Below are positions 8,766 through 17,956 of a stretch of 64,000 bases of DNA, piece after piece (position 1 is the first letter of the stretch; each line of letters begins with the position of its first letter). The position numbers were made by a program, and so were the translations under genes. Location of the stretch: assembly GCA_001898385.1 (NCBI GenBank), contig MKTT01000113.1, forward strand, positions 1-64,000, given 5' to 3'. Source of the stretch: Planctomycetales bacterium 71-10 (GTDB lineage Bacteria > Planctomycetota > Planctomycetia > Isosphaerales > Isosphaeraceae). The notes under the pieces are model-generated. The model did no database searches and was not told where the DNA came from. It was given only the letters and a program-made list of their open reading frames with translations.

Positions 8766-9407
8766 TCAAGGCGACCGGCGGCGGCCCTTCGAGGCCCCAC
8801 GGCGAGGGCCCGTCGCGCCCTCGACGGGAGCCGCCCCTTCGACGGCCGGGGGCCTGGGCCGGGAGACGTACGGGTTGCCGGCGATCGAGAATCGCAGCGG
8901 CTCCGCGGCCCACTCCTTGGCGTAGTCGACGCCGACCCGCGGGCTCCGAATGATGTCGAACTTCTCGCGCCGGCCCCGGGGCTTCACCACCGTCAGCTCG
9001 CCGCCGGAGAGGTCGTGGCCGTACAGGGACAGGTCGATCCCCATCGCCCGGCAGAGCCGGCCGGGGCCGCTGGCGGACTCGACGAGCCCCGCCACGGGCT
9101 CCAGCGCCCGGATCAGGACCGCCGAGGCGTGCAGGCCGGGGCCCGTCACGGCGTTCAGGCAGTGGTACATCCCGTAGATGAGGTAGACGTAGGCGAAGCC
9201 CGGCGGCCCGTACATGACGCTCGTCCGCTTCGTGTTCCCCTTCGTCGAGTGCGCCGCGAGGTCGGGCGGCCCCAGGTACGCCTCCGCCTCCACGATCCGG
9301 CCGATCCTCACCTCGTCGCCGATCGTCCGGACCAGGTGCATCCCCAGCAAGTCCGGCGCGACCTCGTCCGCGAGCCTGTCGTAGAACCGATGCGGCAATA
9401 TGTCCAT
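8766..9407 (-). CDS. DNA-3-methyladenine glycosylase (AAG/MPG family)
   Basis: The product has 213 residues; the family fold covers about residues 1-185 and a basic tail follows. The catalytic region is IVEAEAYLGPPDLAAHS, with the active-site Glu and the DNA-intercalating loop. YVYLIYGMYHCLNAVTG and ASAVLIRALEP are the conserved core. The enzyme excises alkylated purines such as 3-methyladenine from DNA. No Shine-Dalgarno sequence precedes the ATG, and the predicted promoter would start transcription on the ATG itself, so the message may be leaderless. It is the first gene of a tightly spaced minus-strand run (31 bp to the racemase). Confidence 0.93.
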   Translation of the reverse strand: MDILPHRFYDRLADEVAPDLLGMHLVRTIGDEVRIGRIVEAEAYLGPPDLAAHSTKGNTKRTSVMYGPPGFAYVYLIYGMYHCLNAVTGPGLHASAVLIRALEPVAGLVESASGPGRLCRAMGIDLSLYGHDLSGGELTVVKPRGRREKFDIIRSPRVGVDYAKEWAAEPLRFSIAGNPYVSRPRPPAVEGAAPVEGATGPRRGASKGRRRSP

Positions 9408-9413
9408 GTGATC

Positions 9414-9442
9414 AGTGTAGCGGCGGGAAGGGCCGTCGGCAA
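9414..9442 (-). promoter_or_regulatory. Putative promoter of the glycosylase-led operon
   Basis: On the minus strand TTGCCG (9442-9437), 17 nt, TACACT (9419-9414). Only six bases (GATCAC) separate the -10 box from the ATG at 9407, so the predicted +1 is the A of the start codon. This predicts a leaderless transcript. Confidence 0.5.
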
Positions 9443-9456
9443 GACGACGCGGGCCG

Positions 9457-9485
9457 TTGCCCGACGCCCGCGCCGGCCGTACCCT
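9457..9485 (+). promoter_or_regulatory. Putative promoter of the 14-15-TM protein gene
   Basis: TTGCCC (9457-9462), 17 nt, TACCCT (9480-9485), about 50 bp before the ATG at 9539. It stands back to back with the minus-strand promoter at 9414-9442. Confidence 0.42.
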
Positions 9486-9538
9486 GGACCCGCCTTCCCG
9501 ACGGTGCGGAGGGCGCTGGGCGCGACGAGGGGGCGACG

Positions 9539-11107
9539 ATGCCGGATGCGAGGCGCGGGCCGGGCGCGGCGTTCTGGATCCTGACGGCGATGGCGCTGTC
9601 GGCGGGCTGGGGCGTGCGCGGCAACTTCGGGCACGAGTCCGGGGCGCTGATGCCCGGGGCCCTGGCGGCGATGGCGGCCGTGCTGCTCTCGGGGCGTCGC
9701 GACTGGTGGGGACGGCTGCCGTTCTTCGCCCTGTTCGGGGCGATCGGCTGGTCGTTCGGCGGCAGCATCTCGTACATGATCGTGATCGGCTACACCCATT
9801 CGGGGCACTCGCCGTCGGTGCTGTACGGGTTCGCCGCGCTGTTCCTCATCGGCTTCCTCTGGGCCGCTCCGGGGGGTGCCGGCACGGCGCTGCCCGCGGA
9901 GGCCGGGCGCGACCGCCTCGTCGAGCTGTTCCCGCCGACGCTGGCCGTGTTCGCGGCCTGGCAGCTCCAGGGATGGTTCCTGGAGCCGTGGCTCCGCGGG
10001 ATGGGCTACTCGCTGGACTGGTACGACACCGACTGGCTGGGCGTCTCGGTCGCGATCGTCGCGGCGCTGGCGTATGCGGGCGTGCGGCGGCGGGTCGACC
10101 GGGCGACGTCGCTCATCCTGCACATGGCGGTCGGCTGGTGGGCCGGGTTCCTGGTCCTCACGGTGATCCTGGGCCTGCGCATGACGCCCCCGCGCGGCGA
10201 CAACTGGGCGGGGATGACGGGGATGGTCGCCGGCCTGCTGGTCTACCTGCTGCGGACCGGCCTCCCCCAGACCGCGAGGGCGACGCTCGTGACCGGCTTC
10301 GTGGGGGGGATCAGCTTCGCCGGCGCGTCGGCGATCAAGCTCGCGGCGGTGACGAGCGGGTACGAGACGAACTGGCACAGCGTCCTGGAGCAGACGACCG
10401 GCCTCATCAACGGCCTGGGTCTGGCCCTGGCGGTCGCCGGGCTGTCGCGCCGGGTCGCGCCGATCGCCGACGAGGCGGTCCCGGCCTCGCGGCGATGGCC
10501 GGAGCGGCTGGCGGTGGCGTTCACGCTGCTGGTCATCCCGCTGGTGAACTTCCGCAAGAGCGTCGGCCACTGGGTCGACGTGCAGGCGGTCCCCGCGATG
10601 ATGTACGGCATCTCCGCACAGGGATGGTTCGACCTGGGGTTCGCGATCGCGACGGTCGCGCTGTTCGCGCTGATGATCCGCCACGACCGCCGGCCGCTCG
10701 CCGTCGTCCCCGAGGACGCGCTCGGGCGGGGTCAGGCGCTCTTCCTCATGTTGCTGGCGATCATCGTCGTGGGGAATTTCGGCAAGGCCGTGGTGAAGTT
10801 CGCCGACCAGCGGCTCATCACCGAGGGCGTCATCTATGCGAACGCCGTCGCCTGCGCGCTGATCCTGCTGCTGGCCTCGCCGGCGCGCGGCGCGGAGGCT
10901 GCGGGCGTCGGGCCGATCCCCGAGGTGATGCGCCCTGTGCGCTGGGGGCGGCTGGTCGCGGCGGGCGTGGCGGCCTCGCTGCTGGCGATCGCGCTCGACT
11001 GGGCGTTGGTGCGAGGGATCTACGGCGACCGCTTCGCCGGCCACGCCAACCTGCACATCCGGTTCGGGCCGAAGGCGACGGGCCACCTCCCCGGACGGGC
11101 GGGGTGA
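9539..11107 (+). CDS. Polytopic membrane protein of unknown function
   Basis: The 522-residue protein has about 14-15 hydrophobic segments spread over its whole length, with short polar loops. I do not recognise a transporter signature. The N-terminal region contains GWGVRGNFGHESGALMPG and later SFGGSISYM, which look like conserved intramembrane motifs with charged residues. Other buried charges occur in LVNFRKSVGHWVD and VGNFGKAVVKFADQR. A secondary transporter or a membrane enzyme are both possible. It is monocistronic: its promoter is divergent from the glycosylase operon, and about 400 bp without a gene follow. The start is the first ATG after the promoter. Confidence 0.75.
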   Translation: MPDARRGPGAAFWILTAMALSAGWGVRGNFGHESGALMPGALAAMAAVLLSGRRDWWGRLPFFALFGAIGWSFGGSISYMIVIGYTHSGHSPSVLYGFAALFLIGFLWAAPGGAGTALPAEAGRDRLVELFPPTLAVFAAWQLQGWFLEPWLRGMGYSLDWYDTDWLGVSVAIVAALAYAGVRRRVDRATSLILHMAVGWWAGFLVLTVILGLRMTPPRGDNWAGMTGMVAGLLVYLLRTGLPQTARATLVTGFVGGISFAGASAIKLAAVTSGYETNWHSVLEQTTGLINGLGLALAVAGLSRRVAPIADEAVPASRRWPERLAVAFTLLVIPLVNFRKSVGHWVDVQAVPAMMYGISAQGWFDLGFAIATVALFALMIRHDRRPLAVVPEDALGRGQALFLMLLAIIVVGNFGKAVVKFADQRLITEGVIYANAVACALILLLASPARGAEAAGVGPIPEVMRPVRWGRLVAAGVAASLLAIALDWALVRGIYGDRFAGHANLHIRFGPKATGHLPGRAG

Positions 11108-11212
11108 GCCGTCGTCCGCTTTCGAAAACCGAGGAGCCGGCATCCCATGCCGAGCCCCCCAGACGCGACCGGCGGGGCCTCGTGAAATTTCCTGGACCAT
11201 GCGGAAATCCAT

Positions 11213-11241
11213 TTGGGATCCCGGGCGTCGCGTGTTAGCAT
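11213..11241 (+). promoter_or_regulatory. Putative promoter for the lipoprotein/DUF1559 module
   Basis: TTGGGA (11213-11218), 17 nt, TAGCAT (11236-11241). It lies in the 404-bp gene-free stretch 11108-11511. A leader of roughly 260 nt would precede the lipoprotein ATG at 11512. I found no convincing riboswitch or other gene in that stretch. Confidence 0.35.
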
Positions 11242-11511
11242 CACCGTCGTCCGTATTCACGGATGCTTGTTCGTCCGGCCTCCCCGCACCGCCTTTCGCG
11301 GGGGAGCCTCGCTGCTGCTCTGCAATCGTTCGATCGTCGTTGGATTGATCCTTGAGAAGATCGACGCGGCCCGAGCCGCCCGCCTTGCCGCTTATGCGCC
11401 ATGGAGGGTTGGAAACCGACCGCATACCGACCATCTTCGCGGCGCGATGGGGCGTCGAAGATCCACAGCACGTCACCATTGCGCCTCCCTCTCCCTGGAG
11501 CCCTGAGCCCG

Positions 11512-11757
11512 ATGGCATTCCGTCGTACATGGAAGGACGCGGCCCTGGCGTCGGCCCTCGCCCTCGCCTGGGTGCCGCTCGGTTGCAGCGAAACGCCGCA
11601 GTCGTCTGCACCGGCATCTGCGGCGACCTCGGAGCCGGCCGCCAGTAAACCGGAGAAGTCGGCCGGCAAGGGGAAGAAGCTTTCGAAGGAGGAGATGAAC
11701 ATGGGCATCAAAGAGTTACGCGAGCAGCGCGCGGCCGCCAGGGCCAAGTCGCCCTGA
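11512..11757 (+). CDS. Small lipoprotein
   Basis: The 81-residue protein has a basic N-terminus (MAFRRTWKD), a hydrophobic core and the lipobox WVPLGCSE with Cys near residue 25. A Ser/Ala/Pro-rich linker and a strongly charged helix ([19 protein letters not shown]) follow. It is predicted to be lipid-anchored outside the inner membrane. No domain is recognised. It lies 95 bp before a DUF1559 gene on the same strand. Elsewhere in this window the lipoprotein follows the DUF1559 gene, so the order here is reversed. The ATG at 11512 is chosen because the signal peptide begins there. Confidence 0.72.
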   Translation: MAFRRTWKDAALASALALAWVPLGCSETPQSSAPASAATSEPAASKPEKSAGKGKKLSKEEMNMGIKELREQRAAARAKSP

Positions 11758-11852
11758 TCGCGGTCCGGCCCAAGATCCCGGCCCGACGCATCGCCAAATC
11801 GCATTTCCCGATCGCTGATCCTATTCGTCATCACTATCGAGAAGGACATCGC

Positions 11853-12956
11853 ATGCACACTTCGCCCCGGATGGGCGCTCGCCGCGGCTTCACGCTGATC
11901 GAGCTGCTCGTCGTCATCGCCATCATCGCCGTCCTCATCGCCCTGCTGCTGCCGGCCGTGCAGGCCGCCCGCGAGGCCGCCCGCCGAGCCCAATGCACCA
12001 ACAACCTCAAGCAGTTGGGGCTGGCCACGCACAATTACGAGAGCACCAACGGCAGCTTCCCCATGGGAGACAGCAACGGCCGCAACAACAACGGCAGCGC
12101 CATGCGGCAGAACTACGGCCCGTTCGTCGCTCTGCTCGCCTATTACGAGGGTGGCACGATCTGGAACGCGTTGAACCAGAATCTCACGATCTGGGTGGGC
12201 GCGAACACGACCGTCGTCGGCATCGGCATGAACACCCTCTGGTGCCCCAGCGACGACGTGAATGGCCTGCGGGCTCCCAACCTCGGCGACGACACTTCGG
12301 GCTGGGACGACTCCTACATGCCGTTCACCTACAGCAGCTACGCCGGTAATATGGGGACCCTCGCCTACCGCTGGGACGACGCCAAGTTGGGACAATCCGA
12401 CGGCATCTTCAACCATTGCGGCGGCACGACGGACAATATCAAATTCGCCGGGGCCTTCCCGCCGATTCGGATCGCCGGCATCACCGACGGCACCAGCAAC
12501 ACGATCCTCTACGGCGAACACGCCCACAGCCGCATGGTTCCGCTCAACGCCGGGGACAACGGCAAGTACACCGCCTGCATCTGGATCTCAGGCGACTGGG
12601 GCGACACCGCCTTCTCCACCTTCTTCCCGCCCAACTACTTCAAGGACAGCCGCCAGGCCGAACCGTCGGTCAACCCCGGCGCCCCGGCCAATAAGTTCCC
12701 CCGCAACGCGGACAAGGGGGAGAACTACAACTACCGCATGACCTCCGCCAGCAACCATTCCGGCGGGGCGAACTTCGCCTTCTGCGACGGCTCGGTCCGG
12801 TTCATCAAGAACTCGGTCAGCTCCTGGAACCCCGGCTCTCAGGGCACCTCCGGCAGCAATAACGCCTGGGTCTATACACCCACCACCCCGGGCGGCGTCT
12901 TCCAGGCCCTCGGCACCAGGGCCGGCGGCGAGATCGTCAGCGCCGATCAGTATTAA
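11853..12956 (+). CDS. DUF1559 protein with type IV pilin-like N-terminus
   Basis: The 367-residue protein starts with a short basic leader, then [20 protein letters not shown]. This is the prepilin cleavage/methylation motif (cut before Phe, Glu at mature position 5) with the hydrophobic assembly helix. [20 protein letters not shown] is the family-typical junction. The globular DUF1559 domain ends with [13 protein letters not shown] and GTRAGGEIV, both characteristic. Planctomycetes encode dozens of such proteins; they are thought to be exported by the type II secretion/type IV pilus machinery, but their role is not known. GAGAAGGA precedes the start and a strong terminator follows the stop. 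Confidence 0.95.
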   Translation: MHTSPRMGARRGFTLIELLVVIAIIAVLIALLLPAVQAAREAARRAQCTNNLKQLGLATHNYESTNGSFPMGDSNGRNNNGSAMRQNYGPFVALLAYYEGGTIWNALNQNLTIWVGANTTVVGIGMNTLWCPSDDVNGLRAPNLGDDTSGWDDSYMPFTYSSYAGNMGTLAYRWDDAKLGQSDGIFNHCGGTTDNIKFAGAFPPIRIAGITDGTSNTILYGEHAHSRMVPLNAGDNGKYTACIWISGDWGDTAFSTFFPPNYFKDSRQAEPSVNPGAPANKFPRNADKGENYNYRMTSASNHSGGANFAFCDGSVRFIKNSVSSWNPGSQGTSGSNNAWVYTPTTPGGVFQALGTRAGGEIVSADQY

Positions 12957-12984
12957 CGTCCGGTCGCCACGAGGCGAATCCAAG

Positions 12985-13023
12985 CGGGCGATCCATCTCA
13001 CATGGGATGGATCGCCCGTTTTT
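12985..13023 (+). terminator. Rho-independent terminator after DUF1559 gene
   Basis: Perfect 12-bp stem (CGGGCGATCCAT 12985-12996 with its complement 13007-13018), a 10-nt loop and TTTTT directly after it. It starts 28 bp past the stop codon. It is the only classical intrinsic terminator I found in the window. Confidence 0.9.
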
Positions 13024-13205
13024 GATTGTCCATCGGCCCTATGATTCGGGCACGCCGAAATAAAGCAATCATACACACCCAAGCGAAACACTGACCATCG
13101 ACCGTTAAAAAATATTATTGTTTTGACATACCGACGACTTCTGCCCAAGTTTGTCACCACTTGACATTGAAGCCTTCTCTTCCAATCACCTTGGAGCTTC
13201 AAGCC

Positions 13206-14258
13206 ATGAAGTTGCATCGAGCATCTTTGCGGCCGTCACGGTCCAACACGCGGTTCACCCCCGGCTCTGATCTCCACATCTCGATATCCCTCGAAGCGCG
13301 TAGCTTGGCGAGTCTACTCTCGGTCGAGATGTTCAGCCCGTCGAGCCCCCCCAGTGCTCGCAAGTTCCAGAAGGGCACCCCAAGCATCTTCGATGGCCTG
13401 TCCTTCGATCAACATATTCTGAACTTCATCCTTGGACAAGAAGCCTTGGCGAGAGAGGCGGTCCTTGGCTCGCCGACCACAGTCGGGACCGGTGTCTTCG
13501 CCACGAACGGCAGCAACGCCGATAGTTGGGTCGGGGTGTTGCCGGCATACAATGCTCAAGATTCTGTCCCGGGCTACCAGACCTATGGGACCGTCACGAA
13601 CATGAGCCCCTACAGCTCATCCCGACCGGTTCCATTCGCCGGCGGCATCGGCACTTACTACTTGAATTACTCCAGAGGGAACAGCGTCAATCTTGGCGCC
13701 GGAAATATCGATGGCACCTATCAGCAGTGGGACGGCTATACCAACAACACCCCCACCCCCCCAGGGCAGATAAATCTGACTTCCACGGACACGGTGTCCG
13801 TCTGGCAGGTCACTGGAAAGTCGAAGGCATTGGACCTTGAGTCCTACGCCAATGTCGAGAGCATGATTTTTGACCTCAACGTGTATGACTTCACCAACGA
13901 CTTGACTTTGGGAGGGCTATCCGGTTCCACCGGTTATTCAGGGTTCTTCACAATCTCTTGGGATCCCTCCTTCAGCTCCACTATGGGCTTTCATTTCAGG
14001 GGGCATGGAATCGAAGTCTTCGCTGGCGGATCATTAACTGCGACATACACCACGAGCAGCGGGCCTGTGACATTCACAGACTCCTCTTTCGGTTGGGCAG
14101 GTGGGACCTATACGTTCAATTTCGACGGCATGACCGACCCCGCCAAACCCTACAATGACGTTCAGTATGGCTGGTTCAACAATATCGCGGCCAGCGAACT
14201 TAGGGCTGGTCAGGGGGAGGCATCGACTCTCAGTTGGGAATATAAGGTGAGTTATTGA
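13206..14258 (+). CDS. Orphan protein with LEPR-XLL-like N-terminal motif
   Basis: The 350-residue protein begins with a basic Ser/Arg-rich stretch and then SISLEARSLASL, a variant of the LEPR-XLL motif found at the N-terminus of planctomycete surface proteins. The rest is rich in Gly, Ser, Thr, Tyr and Asn and predicted to be mostly beta strand; GGLSGSTGYSGFFTISWD and FGWAGGTYTFNFDGM suggest a secreted beta-sandwich or adhesin-like fold. No catalytic motif and no PEP-CTERM tail are seen. Base composition is clearly less GC-rich than the neighbours, and its upstream region is AT-rich, which suggests recent acquisition. The ATG at 13206 has TTGGAG upstream; a longer frame starts at 13161. Confidence 0.7.
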   Translation: MKLHRASLRPSRSNTRFTPGSDLHISISLEARSLASLLSVEMFSPSSPPSARKFQKGTPSIFDGLSFDQHILNFILGQEALAREAVLGSPTTVGTGVFATNGSNADSWVGVLPAYNAQDSVPGYQTYGTVTNMSPYSSSRPVPFAGGIGTYYLNYSRGNSVNLGAGNIDGTYQQWDGYTNNTPTPPGQINLTSTDTVSVWQVTGKSKALDLESYANVESMIFDLNVYDFTNDLTLGGLSGSTGYSGFFTISWDPSFSSTMGFHFRGHGIEVFAGGSLTATYTTSSGPVTFTDSSFGWAGGTYTFNFDGMTDPAKPYNDVQYGWFNNIAASELRAGQGEASTLSWEYKVSY

Positions 14259-14275
14259 TGGCCTTGAGGTCGGCG

Positions 14276-14300
14276 GAGAGCCTGGAGCCTCCAGGCTCTC
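14276..14300. terminator. Hairpin between convergent genes
   Basis: Perfect 10-bp stem (GAGAGCCTGG with CCAGGCTCTC) and a 5-nt loop, lying between the LEPR-XLL-like orphan and the minus-strand lipoprotein gene. No T tract follows on either side, so a role as bidirectional terminator is inference. Confidence 0.5.
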
Positions 14301-14366
14301 GCCCCTCGGCAGCCTAAGGTTTTGACCCTCGGCCGACAAGCGTTTTATTCGAACGCCTCGGGACGG

Positions 14367-14852
14367 TCACGGCCGGCGCGAGGCGACCTTTTTCACGGCG
14401 GCGTCCTTGTCCTTGCCGCCGGTCAGGTCGTACGTAAAGCGGTTCTCGCCCCCTTGCACCACGTCGGCCTTCAGCTCGGAGCGAGTGTTGTACCGGGGCG
14501 GGATCTGTTCGACCGTCTCCTCGACGGGGTTGTCGGGATCGTTGCGGTCCTTCAACGTCTTGCCGGTCGCCTTCTTCGACCAGACGTCGACGCGATGGGG
14601 GCCGAGGCCGGGGCCCTCGGCGCGGGGGAGCGAGAACGCGCCGTCGACGACCAGGCCGCTGACGACCAGGTCGCCGCCGGCCTCGGGCGTGAAGGTGATG
14701 AGCCCCTTCTCCAGCGGCCGGCCGTCCAGCGTCACGACGCCGCTGATGGGCTCGCGCGGGGGGCCCTCCTCGCCGCCGCAGCCGACGGCGAACAGGGCGG
14801 CCAGGGACGAGGCGAAGAACGCGGACGCACGCAAGGCGCTCGGGCGTATCAC
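14367..14852 (-). CDS. Lipoprotein with carboxypeptidase-regulatory-like beta-sandwich
   Basis: The 161-residue protein has a signal peptide ending in the lipobox LFAVGCGG (Cys about 25). [22 protein letters not shown] then opens a transthyretin-like/carboxypeptidase-regulatory domain, common in planctomycete lipoproteins next to DUF1559 genes. The C-terminus is charged and ends in a basic tail. The start is a GTG at 14852, since no ATG lies near the signal peptide and GGAG stands 9 nt upstream. It follows the DUF1559 gene by 56 bp on the same strand and is probably cotranscribed. Anchoring on the outer face of a membrane is predicted; the partner is unknown. Confidence 0.82.
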   Translation of the reverse strand: MIRPSALRASAFFASSLAALFAVGCGGEEGPPREPISGVVTLDGRPLEKGLITFTPEAGGDLVVSGLVVDGAFSLPRAEGPGLGPHRVDVWSKKATGKTLKDRNDPDNPVEETVEQIPPRYNTRSELKADVVQGGENRFTYDLTGGKDKDAAVKKVASRRP

Positions 14853-14908
14853 GATCGAGGTCTCCGAAAGGTGATCGAGCGGGCGGGGGCGCGCGGCCCC
14901 CGCGCCGG

Positions 14909-16048
14909 TCAGTAGGAGTCGGACGAGATGATCTCGCCGCCGGCCCGCGTGCCCAGGGCCCAGATGGTCGCGACGTCGACCGAGTCCTTCAGGAACCGGA
15001 CCGAGCCGTCGGCCAGCAGGACGTTCGCCCCGCCCGGGTGCAGGCTGCTCAGCCCCCACACGCCCGGCGACTGGAGCGTCCCCGTCCCGTGGGTCGAGCA
15101 GTTGGGATACCGCGGATTCGGGGGGAGCAGGACGTTGCCCAGCGAATACGCCACCAGGCCGAGCGACCAGTTCTGGCCGAGCGTGGTGCTCTTGCCGTAG
15201 TAGCCGTCGCGGTCCTTGGCCGCCGCCGCGCACTGCGAGGCCCAGGCGAGGAAGGCGCCGCGGGGCAACAGCGGCGAGCCCAGCGTGCCGTCGTTGCGCT
15301 TCGTGCCGGCGGGGAAGGACCCCAGGAAGATGATGTCCGTCGGGATGGTCGTGACGTTCGGGTTGCCGCTGCCGGTCCGCCACTCGCCGAACGCGATCGT
15401 GTTGCTGGATCCGTCGGTGATCTCCCGGAGCCCGTGCGTGCGGCCCTTGTCCCCGACGTACTCGAAGACGCCGTTGGGAGGCCCGCCGCTCTGCTGGCCC
15501 GCGAACTCCATCGTCGCGCCGAGCGAGGCGAAGTAGTTCCCCCCCGGGGCCCGCAGCGCGTTGAAGACGCTCCCCGACCCCTGGTGGTTCCACGACGGCG
15601 GCGTCGACGACGGGCAGAGCATCAGCGACAGCCGCGTCGTCGTCGTGGTCGAGTTCGCGCCGTTGCCGTAGTCGTTGTCGTTGAAGCACGCCAGGTCGAA
15701 GTTCGCCGCGTTGTACAGCGCCGGCTGCTCCGTGAAGCCCAGCAGCCGTACGTGCGCCGAGAAGTCGCGGTTGTTCCCCAGCGTCTTGTCCGCGCGGCGG
15801 CCGAACAGCGCGCCCGGCGGGAACGAATCGAAGACGCTGTGGTAGTTGTGCAACCCCAGGCCGATCTGCTTGAGGTTGTTGCTGCACTGGGCCCGGCGGG
15901 CCGCCTCGCGGGCCGACTGCACGGCCGGCAGCAGCAGCGCGATCAGCACGGCGATGATGGCGATCACGACCAGCAGCTCGATCAGCGTGAAGCCGCGGGC
16001 CTCACGCCCTGCGGCATCCCCTCGCCGCGCGATGGAATTCGTCCTCAT
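14909..16048 (-). CDS. DUF1559 protein with type IV pilin-like N-terminus
   Basis: The product has 379 residues. A 19-residue basic leader precedes [20 protein letters not shown], then [20 protein letters not shown] and a long DUF1559 domain. It closes with [14 protein letters not shown] and [14 protein letters not shown]. The middle contains poly-Thr (STTTTTRLS), LMLCPSS and [14 protein letters not shown], all usual in the family. The ATG at 16048 is chosen because GAGGATCGAG precedes it and the pilin leader becomes normal in length; a frame open to 16171 would add an arginine-rich shadow. The downstream lipoprotein makes a two-gene module. Confidence 0.95.
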   Translation of the reverse strand: MRTNSIARRGDAAGREARGFTLIELLVVIAIIAVLIALLLPAVQSAREAARRAQCSNNLKQIGLGLHNYHSVFDSFPPGALFGRRADKTLGNNRDFSAHVRLLGFTEQPALYNAANFDLACFNDNDYGNGANSTTTTTRLSLMLCPSSTPPSWNHQGSGSVFNALRAPGGNYFASLGATMEFAGQQSGGPPNGVFEYVGDKGRTHGLREITDGSSNTIAFGEWRTGSGNPNVTTIPTDIIFLGSFPAGTKRNDGTLGSPLLPRGAFLAWASQCAAAAKDRDGYYGKSTTLGQNWSLGLVAYSLGNVLLPPNPRYPNCSTHGTGTLQSPGVWGLSSLHPGGANVLLADGSVRFLKDSVDVATIWALGTRAGGEIISSDSY

Positions 16049-16170
16049 GGGTCGACTCGATCCTCGGCGCGGCCTCCATCCCCTGTGGTCGGCCCTGCGC
16101 CCGGTTTCGTCGGACACCTCCCGTCGACGGGTCGGCTGGATATGACGCGCGGTCGCGCCCTCGGATCGCA

Positions 16171-16198
16171 ATTATGCACCCGACGACCGTTCGATCAA
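16171..16198 (-). promoter_or_regulatory. Putative promoter of the DUF1559/lipoprotein module
   Basis: On the minus strand TTGATC (16198-16193), 16 nt, CATAAT (16176-16171). Predicted leader about 115 nt to the ATG at 16048. Confidence 0.48.
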
Positions 16199-16251
16199 GG
16201 ACGAATCCCGATAATTCCCGTAGGATTTATCAACTCAAGCCTGCGGCCGCA

Positions 16252-16821
16252 TCATTTGGGCGTGACGGCGAGCAGGCAGGGGGCGTTGACGGCGTTCCAG
16301 AACTGGTAGAGGACGACCGTGGCGCGGACGGAGGGGATGGCGCGGGCCCAGGCGAGGACGGCGTCCTGCTCATCCTTGCCGCCGGCGTGGCCGGGGTAGC
16401 AGACGATGGTGATGATGCCGCCGGGGAGGACGATGTCGAGGGCGGCGGCCAGGGCGGGGAGGGTCGTGACGGGGCGGGTGGCGAACGCGCGGTCGCCGCC
16501 GGGGCGGTAGCCGAGGTTGAACATCACGGCCTTGGGCCGCCGTCCGGGGAAGTGCTGCGCGACGACGCGGGCCATCCCCTCGTGCCCGGTCCGGACCAGG
16601 GTCACGCGGTCGGCGGTCCCGGGCGACGTGAGGCGGGCGGAGGCGGCGTCGAGGGCGTCTTGCTGGAGGTCGAAGCCGATCACCCGGCCGCCGGGCCCGA
16701 CCCGCTCGGCGAGGATCGCCGTGTCGCGGCCGTTGCCGACCGTGGCGTCCACCGCCAGGTCGCCCGGCCTCAGGACCCGCTCGACCCACGCGTGGGCCTG
16801 GTTGAGGATCGGGTGGAACAC
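16252..16821 (-). CDS. mnmM: Class I SAM-dependent methyltransferase, MnmM/YtqB family
   Basis: The 189-residue protein has the glycine-rich SAM motif [15 protein letters not shown], acidic residue FDLQ at the end of strand 2, and [10 protein letters not shown], the signature of the YtqB (PF06962) family. Members methylate nm5(s2)U34 in tRNA to the mnm5 form. [15 protein letters not shown] is also typical. The length matches the family. It follows the sugar-isomerase gene by 4 bp, an unrelated partner, so cotranscription is likely but functional linkage is not implied. Confidence 0.87.
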   Translation of the reverse strand: MFHPILNQAHAWVERVLRPGDLAVDATVGNGRDTAILAERVGPGGRVIGFDLQQDALDAASARLTSPGTADRVTLVRTGHEGMARVVAQHFPGRRPKAVMFNLGYRPGGDRAFATRPVTTLPALAAALDIVLPGGIITIVCYPGHAGGKDEQDAVLAWARAIPSVRATVVLYQFWNAVNAPCLLAVTPK

Positions 16822-16825
16822 GGCG

Positions 16826-17812
16826 TCACGACCCCGTCGGCGCGGGGACCCGGATCGAATCGACGAGCGCCTGCATCTTCCGGACCCCGGTCGCGGCGAC
16901 GACGGCCGGATCCTGCGCCCAGTATTCCTTGTTGAAGACCTCCAGCGACAGCATGACGTGGAAGCCCCCCGCGGCCAGCGTCTCCAGGATCCAGCGGATC
17001 GGCGCGACGCCGTCGCCGGGGTAGACGCGGTCGGAGTCGTTGAGCGTCCTGGGGTCGGGGACCTGGGGATAGTCGTTGAAGTGGAAGGCCGGGATCGCCG
17101 CCGGCCCCAGCAGCCTCAGGCCCTCGAACGACGAGCCGCCGCGATGGAGGTGGTAGACGTCGGGCAGGACGCACGCCCTGGGGTGGCCGGCGGCCGTCGC
17201 GACGTATACCGCCTCGGCCAGGTTCCCCAGCGTCTTCGAGAAGCCCCAGACCTCCACCTCCGGGACCACGCCGAACTGGTCGCCCAGCGCCAGGACGGCC
17301 CGGTAGCGCTCGGCCAGGCGGGGCAGCTCCACCGGCGCGTCGGTCGCCCCCGAGGCCGGCGCGGCGACCCGCTTCGCCCCGATCTTCTGGAGCGTGTCCA
17401 TCGTCCGCCTCGCCGCCTCGAGGCCCTTGCGACGCCGCTCGGGGTCGTCGACGGCCCATTCGAAGAAGTCGATGGCGCTCTCGACGGAGATCCCGGCGTC
17501 GCGGAGCCGCTTCCCCAGGTCTTCCAGCGAGCCGCCGCCGTCCTTGTAGCGGTTGATCTCGTCGAGCCAGGGCTCAAGGCCGGTATAGCCGGCCCTGGCC
17601 GCGACGTCGACGATCTCCACGATCCCGAGCTTCTGCCCGCGGATCGTCGCCGTGTTCAGCCCCAGCGTGAACGACCCGGGCGCGCCCGGCGCGGCCTGCG
17701 CCGTCGCGCCCGCGATCGACCGCCCGCCGAGGGCCATCGCCCCGGCCAGGCCGGCCAGCGCGGCCCGGCGGTTGATCTCGATCGGTCGGTGGGCGGCGTC
17801 GGTGGGCGTCAT
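16826..17812 (-). CDS. Tat-exported sugar phosphate isomerase/epimerase-like TIM-barrel protein
   Basis: The 328-residue protein has NRRAALAGLAGAMALGG near residue 14, a twin-arginine-like signal, followed by an AP endonuclease 2/xylose isomerase-type barrel. Metal-binding candidates are Glu in VVPEVEVWG, Asp in LPDVYHLHRGG, His in AFHFNDYP and Glu in LSLEVFNKEYW, giving the usual Glu-Asp-His-Glu set. Planctomycetes have many exported members, thought to act on polysaccharide-derived sugars; the substrate is not known. A promoter TTGGCG-N18-TAAAAT lies about 50 bp upstream. Confidence 0.85.
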   Translation of the reverse strand: MTPTDAAHRPIEINRRAALAGLAGAMALGGRSIAGATAQAAPGAPGSFTLGLNTATIRGQKLGIVEIVDVAARAGYTGLEPWLDEINRYKDGGGSLEDLGKRLRDAGISVESAIDFFEWAVDDPERRRKGLEAARRTMDTLQKIGAKRVAAPASGATDAPVELPRLAERYRAVLALGDQFGVVPEVEVWGFSKTLGNLAEAVYVATAAGHPRACVLPDVYHLHRGGSSFEGLRLLGPAAIPAFHFNDYPQVPDPRTLNDSDRVYPGDGVAPIRWILETLAAGGFHVMLSLEVFNKEYWAQDPAVVAATGVRKMQALVDSIRVPAPTGS

Positions 17813-17863
17813 GGGGAGGGTCCGAGGGATGGCCGGGGAGAACGAAGGCCTTCGTCGGTGTGG

Positions 17864-17893
17864 ATTTTAAACCACATCCCCTCACGCCGCCAA
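17864..17893 (-). promoter_or_regulatory. Putative promoter of the isomerase/mnmM pair
   Basis: On the minus strand TTGGCG (17893-17888), 18 nt, TAAAAT (17869-17864). It separates this pair from the G8-protein gene that ends at 17957. Confidence 0.5.
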
Positions 17894-17956
17894 ACGGATT
17901 CCGCCCGCGGGCGCCCCGCCCGCCCGGCGCGATCGGACCACGCGTCACGTCGCGAC

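Noticed and set aside
13123-13166. Two TTGACA hexamers upstream of the lower-GC orphan, considered as a promoter
   Set aside because: Neither has a -10-like hexamer at 16-19 nt, and the second overlaps the likely ribosome-binding region.
13206-14258. Orphan protein as a PEP-CTERM/exosortase substrate
   Set aside because: The C-terminus ends in LSWEYKVSY without a PEP motif, hydrophobic helix or basic tail.
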